A stretch of DNA of 56,314 nt, taken from Kiloniella laminariae DSM 19542. Its GTDB lineage: Bacteria; Pseudomonadota; Alphaproteobacteria; Kiloniellales; Kiloniellaceae. The stretch is from contig NZ_KB893170.1 of assembly GCF_000374005.1 (NCBI RefSeq), forward strand, positions 92,631 to 148,944. Reading direction: 5' to 3'. The notes below the pieces were generated by a model. The model ran no database searches, had not been told where the DNA came from, and saw only the letters and a list, made by a program, of their open reading frames with translations. A program made the position numbers and the translations under genes. Below, one piece after another: positions 52,684 to 56,314 of this stretch (position 1 is its first letter; each line of letters opens with the position of its first letter).

Positions 52684-54468
52684 ATGAATACAGATCAGTT
52701 AATCATTTTTACCATTATAGGTCTCGCTCTGGTTCTCTTTATCTGGGGGAAGATCAGGTACGATGTGGTTGCAATGATGGCCCTGATCGGCGCCGTTATC
52801 TTTGGGGTCGTCCCCGCCGACGAGGCATTTCTCGGCTTTGGACATCCTGCCGTTATTACGGTTGCTGCCGTGTTGATCATTTCCCATGCACTGCAAAATT
52901 CCGGCATCGTTGAGCTGGCCACCAAATTTCTCGAACCCGCGGCAGGACGCCCGGTTCTTCATATCCTTGCCTTGACAACCGTCGTCGCCATCTGCTCCGC
53001 CTTTATGAACAACGTCGGGGCTCTGGCCCTCATGCTACCGATTGCGATCGGGAGTGCCTACAGCAGCAAGCGGCCGACCAGTGAAGTGCTCATGCCCCTG
53101 AGTTTTGGGTCGTTACTCGGTGGTCTCACCACCCTGATCGGAACCCCGCCCAATATTATCATTTCCAGCTTCCGGCAGGCCGAAACCGGGCAGAATTTTG
53201 CCATGTTCGACTTTCTGCCTGTGGGACTGGGAGTTGCCGTTGCCGGAATCGCTTTTATCTCCCTGGTAGGCTGGCGGTTTCTGCCTAAACGTTCCGCAGG
53301 CGGTAATGACCGCCAGAAGCTGTTCCAGATCGAAGACTATATCGCTGACGTCCGCATCTCGGAAAACTCGCCCTATGTCGGGCACAGGCTTGTCGATCTT
53401 GAAACCCTCGCCCAGGGAAACGTAGCCGTCGTCGCTCTGGTTCGTCGCGAAGACCGGATGCTGGCCCCCTCTGGTTATATGCGGCTCAAGGTCGATGACA
53501 TCCTGACACTGGAGGCAGATACCGATACCTTGCAGAAGGTTGTGGACGAAGCCAATCTTGAAATCGTCGGGTCCGCCGAAGACAGCAGCCAGGATCTCCA
53601 GTCTGACCGGGTAGGCATAATCGAGGCTGTTGTCACTCCAGGTTCCCGTTTGGAAGGGCGTACAGCCCATAACATGCAGCTGCACACCCATCACGGCATC
53701 AATACTCTGGGTGTGGCCCGTCAGGGGCAGCCGGTCCACGAAAGAATTGGCCGCGTCCGTTTCATGGCCGGGGATGTCCTCTTGCTCCAGGGTATCCGCG
53801 AAGAGATGCCCGAGGCATTGGCCTCGCTTGGCCTCTTGCCTTTGGCCGAACGAGAACTGTCACTCGTGCGCAAGAAGGGTTCGATTATCACCCCGCTGCT
53901 CTTTGCCTTTTCCATTCTTCTGGTTGTCTTTGGAATCCTGCCACCACAGATTTCTTTTCTTGCTGCTGTTGGCACCATGGTTCTGATCGGAGAACTCAAC
54001 CTCAAAGACCTTTACGAATCAATTGACTGGTCGGTGATCGTTCTGCTCGCGGCAATGATTCCGGTCGGAATGGCTCTGGAAACCACTGGCGGCACAATGG
54101 TTATCGCTTCTCCCCTGATTGGACTGAGCGATCATCTGCCGGTCTGGGCCATTCTTGCGCTCATGATGCTGATCACCATGATGCTGTCCGATGTCATGAA
54201 TAATGCGGCAACAGCCGTTCTGATGGCCCCGATCGCCATTCTTATCGCCAATGAACTTGGGGTGAACATCGACACCTTCCTGATCGCTGTCGCGATCGCC
54301 AGCTCTTCAACATACCTGACACCGATAGGTCATCAATCCAATCTGCTGGTGATGGGTCCCGGGGGGTACAAATTCGGGGATTACTGGCGGATGGGACTGC
54401 CGCTTGATATTATCATCCTGCTTGTCTCGATCCCTCTGATCCTCTGGGTCTGGCCTTTACAGGGATAG
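52684..54468 (+). CDS. SLC13/DASS-type permease with two TrkA-C domains
   Basis: This is a 594-residue membrane protein. Two sets of hydrophobic helices flank a central soluble region (about 215-390) that contains two RCK_C/TrkA-C domains, with NSPYVGHRLVDLE and PGSRLEGRTAHNMQ as their starts. The transporter repeats carry the paired FMNNVGALALMLP and GTPPNIIISSF in the first half and DVMNNAATAVLMAP and TPIGHQSNLLV in the second. Such proteins carry Na+-coupled sulfate, dicarboxylates or other anions. The substrate is not predictable. It is divergent from serC with about 243 bases between the starts. Confidence 0.93.
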   Translation: MNTDQLIIFTIIGLALVLFIWGKIRYDVVAMMALIGAVIFGVVPADEAFLGFGHPAVITVAAVLIISHALQNSGIVELATKFLEPAAGRPVLHILALTTVVAICSAFMNNVGALALMLPIAIGSAYSSKRPTSEVLMPLSFGSLLGGLTTLIGTPPNIIISSFRQAETGQNFAMFDFLPVGLGVAVAGIAFISLVGWRFLPKRSAGGNDRQKLFQIEDYIADVRISENSPYVGHRLVDLETLAQGNVAVVALVRREDRMLAPSGYMRLKVDDILTLEADTDTLQKVVDEANLEIVGSAEDSSQDLQSDRVGIIEAVVTPGSRLEGRTAHNMQLHTHHGINTLGVARQGQPVHERIGRVRFMAGDVLLLQGIREEMPEALASLGLLPLAERELSLVRKKGSIITPLLFAFSILLVVFGILPPQISFLAAVGTMVLIGELNLKDLYESIDWSVIVLLAAMIPVGMALETTGGTMVIASPLIGLSDHLPVWAILALMMLITMMLSDVMNNAATAVLMAPIAILIANELGVNIDTFLIAVAIASSSTYLTPIGHQSNLLVMGPGGYKFGDYWRMGLPLDIIILLVSIPLILWVWPLQG

Positions 54469-54504
54469 GGGCTGGCCAAGCGTAAATGTAGTTGAATCCC
54501 TCCA

Positions 54505-54999
54505 TCAGGGTTCTGGTGAAAAGATCAGCTCCATCCTTAAGGTCTCCCCTTCCTTCCGGGGCAAGGGGAGGAAGCCCCGTTCTTCATAGAGCTTGACTGC
54601 AGAGGCCATTTGCTCGGGGACCGTCTCGAGTACGGCCTTAGTGCTTCTTGCCCGCGCTTCGGCCAAGGCAACCGAAACCAGAGCTTCCCCAAGTCCCTGG
54701 CCGCGTCCTGCTGGCGTAACCCATAAACGCCTGAGTTCAGCCACGGCATCATCCTGAAAGCTGAGACCAACAACACCGCAGGCCTTTCCGTGCCTGTCCC
54801 GGGTCAGCCAGAGCGCCCCTCGTCGCCCGCTATATCGACTGGATATTTCTGCCAATTCCTTCTCAAAGCCTGAAAAACAAGGGCAAGACCGGGCCCAGCT
54901 TTCATATTCCCTGAAGAGTTCCACTGCTGCATCAAAATCACTACGGGCTTCAGCAGCCATTATCCTGTTATCTTTTAGTATCAGCATCCATCTATCCAC
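54505..54999 (-). CDS. GNAT-family N-acetyltransferase
   Basis: This is a 164-residue acetyltransferase. Acetyl-CoA motif A is visible as RRLWVTPAGRGQGLGEALV, followed by an ALVSVALAEARARS helix and the terminal KLYEERGF motif B. The substrate is unknown. The chosen GTG start has AAGG eight bases upstream. An ATG at 54960 preceded by AGGA would give a shorter 151-residue product and is also possible. It sits ten bases beyond the LysE-type gene on the same strand. Confidence 0.85.
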   Translation of the reverse strand: MDRWMLILKDNRIMAAEARSDFDAAVELFREYESWARSCPCFSGFEKELAEISSRYSGRRGALWLTRDRHGKACGVVGLSFQDDAVAELRRLWVTPAGRGQGLGEALVSVALAEARARSTKAVLETVPEQMASAVKLYEERGFLPLPRKEGETLRMELIFSPEP

Positions 55000-55008
55000 T
55001 CATCAGCC

Positions 55009-55620
55009 TTATCGGCTTGCCACCAGCATTCCCGCCATAACCATCATGCCGCCAGAAGTACGATCAATCCGCCGTTTGCTATCGCCTGAGGTGAAAACCC
55101 GCCGCATTCCAGCAGCAGCCCCCCCGTAAATCAGCGCGACAACACTCATGACAACAAACACAATCCCACAAAGCATCAGATAGTCCAGAATTTCAATAGA
55201 GGCTATATCAAGTAATCCTGGCAGAACAGCCAAATAGAACACAATTGCCATCGGATTGGAAAGAGACATAACCACGCCAAGAACGATGTCTCCACCAAGC
55301 CACCTGCCCTTTACCACAGCTATCGAGGCCGACAGTTCCTTACCGGAGTTTCGCCAGGTTTTCACCCCCAGCCAGACCAGATACCCCCCGCCAATAATTT
55401 TGAGAGCAATAAAGAACGGACCGAGTATTTCAACGATCGCAACCAGCCCAAGCAAAGCCGCGCTCAAAAGTACGAGTTTGCCCAGCACCATTCCAAAAGC
55501 CAGTCTTAAACTGACAACCATCCCTTCAGACAGGGCTTTGGCCAACAGGGCGGCAATGTCCGGTCCCGGCGAAGCTGCAGCAACAGCAAAGGCCATGGCA
55601 AAGATCAGATAGTCAGACAT
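55009..55620 (-). CDS. LysE/RhtB-family amino acid exporter
   Basis: This is a 203-residue inner-membrane protein with six hydrophobic helices. The family signature is AVAAASPGPDIAALLAKAL near the N-terminus, followed by KIIGGGYLVWLGVKTWR and SNPMAIVFYLAVLP. Members export amino acids or homoserine lactone-like solutes. The substrate is not predictable. It lies between a PhzF-family gene and a GNAT gene on the same strand, with short spacing, so the three may be one operon. Confidence 0.92.
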   Translation of the reverse strand: MSDYLIFAMAFAVAAASPGPDIAALLAKALSEGMVVSLRLAFGMVLGKLVLLSAALLGLVAIVEILGPFFIALKIIGGGYLVWLGVKTWRNSGKELSASIAVVKGRWLGGDIVLGVVMSLSNPMAIVFYLAVLPGLLDIASIEILDYLMLCGIVFVVMSVVALIYGGAAAGMRRVFTSGDSKRRIDRTSGGMMVMAGMLVASR

Positions 55621-55664
55621 CCGGGGAAGCTCCTCTTATGCAAGTCCCGTTGGACTTGATAAAA

Positions 55665-56314
55665 TCAGATATAGAAAAAACCCTTGAGATAAAGTGCAGC
55701 AGTTCCCCGCATCAGGACCCGGTCACCACAATCCCTAACCCACAACTCGCCACCACGCTGTGAAACCTGCCTGGCAAACATCTCCTTCTTGCCCAGACGG
55801 TTACTCCAGTAAGGGGCAAGTACTACATGCGCCGAACCTGTCACCGGGTCTTCGGGAATACCGCAATGCGGTGCAAAATACCGAGAGACAAAATCGTGTT
55901 TTTTGCCCGGGGCAGTGACGATCAAACCATCGGAAGGTAATGCCATCACTTTGCCCAGTTCGGGAACAGCCGCGAGCACCTGATCCTCGCTTTCCAGCAC
56001 CGCCAGCATTTTTGTTGCCTTGAGAACGGCCAGCGGCGTTATCCCTATCGCTGCTGCGACACTGGCACTATCAGCATAGAGTTCAGGCGGGCGGGCTGGA
56101 AAATCCAGTGTATAGCTGCCCTCTCCACAGGAAACCCGCAGCAACCCGCTTTTTGTTTCGAAGGTGATCTCCCTTGTCCCCACAGCCAACTCGGTAGCAA
56201 TAATGTGTGCTGTCGCCAGCGTAGCATGGCCACAAAGATCAACTTCGCGTGTCGGGGTGAACCAGCGCAAGTGATAGCACCCTTCTTTCGGCACAAAAAA
56301 AGCCGTTTCAGAAA
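55665..56314 (-). CDS. PhzF-family isomerase-like protein, 5' end outside the window
   Basis: This is a partial gene of the PhzF/DHDPS-like isomerase family. The visible part begins within SETAFFVPKEG, which normally lies about 45 residues into the protein, so the N-terminal segment with the catalytic Glu is off the end of the window. WFTPTREVDLCGHATLATAH and EDPVTGSAHVVLAPYW are the family signatures. The family isomerises in phenazine synthesis, but most members have unknown substrates. The visible frame stays open to base 56314. Confidence 0.9.
   Translation of the reverse strand, partial: SETAFFVPKEGCYHLRWFTPTREVDLCGHATLATAHIIATELAVGTREITFETKSGLLRVSCGEGSYTLDFPARPPELYADSASVAAAIGITPLAVLKATKMLAVLESEDQVLAAVPELGKVMALPSDGLIVTAPGKKHDFVSRYFAPHCGIPEDPVTGSAHVVLAPYWSNRLGKKEMFARQVSQRGGELWVRDCGDRVLMRGTAALYLKGFFYI

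Overview
The window is a chromosomal segment of an alphaproteobacterium, probably a marine member of the Rhodospirillales/Kiloniellales type. This rests on gene content and order (miaA/serB near ilvB-ilvN, hflK-hflC-DUF2065-degP near folA and thyA, serC-serA-hisZ-purA, rluD-rpoH), a circularly permuted tmRNA, an alpha-type SspB and a DUF6476 gene beside rluD. Base composition looks close to 50% GC by eye. No phage, insertion sequence, CRISPR array or tRNA gene was recognised. Most of the window is core metabolism and protein quality control.

Layout. 1-4223: branched-chain amino acid synthesis (ilvN partial, ilvB), tRNA modification (miaA) and serine synthesis (serB). 4287-8268 (minus): periplasmic and membrane quality control (hflK, hflC, a DUF2065 protein, a DegP/HtrA protease). 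8513-11193: the Mrp Fe-S carrier, a DUF1194 secreted protein and folA. 11372-19598: an accessory block lying between folA and thyA. It holds a GntR/FCD regulator, a catabolic trio fitting 4-hydroxyproline (semialdehyde dehydrogenase, D-amino acid oxidoreductase, two-cysteine epimerase), a rhomboid protease, a gutted TRAP-TAXI permease pseudogene with its intact binding-protein gene, and a DSD1-type PLP enzyme placed directly behind thyA. 20841-21853: permuted ssrA (tmRNA) followed by sspB, the adaptor that binds the ssrA tag. 22091-28760: small hydrolase, TfoX-like protein, fumC, a ribbon-helix-helix protein and a large AsmA protein. 29125-30628: a Rap1a/Tai-like secreted protein overlapping an MFS transporter.

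30764-37905 (minus) is the most striking signalling region. A sigma-54 activator strongly resembling Vibrio LuxO is preceded by a LuxU-like Hpt protein, next to the prkA-DUF444-spoVR stress/starvation operon. A weak sigma-54-type promoter candidate lies upstream of prkA. 38303-43295: Na+-dependent transporter, threonine aldolase, DUF6476, rluD, and rpoH with a heat-shock-like promoter. 43470-46737: two uncharacterised membrane proteins and a membrane-anchored pseudokinase lacking the catalytic Asp. 46987-52440: purA, hisZ, serA, serC. 52684-56314: SLC13/TrkA-C permease, GNAT acetyltransferase, LysE exporter and a PhzF-family gene cut by the window end.

Several genes converge on serine, glycine and one-carbon metabolism (serA, serB, serC, threonine aldolase, the DSD1 enzyme, thyA, folA). 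Protein quality control is a second theme (HflKC, DegP, tmRNA/SspB, rhomboid, rpoH). Start sites were chosen from visible Shine-Dalgarno sequences, so several differ from the longest open frame, including likely TTG and GTG starts. All family assignments are from recognition of motifs, without database searches.
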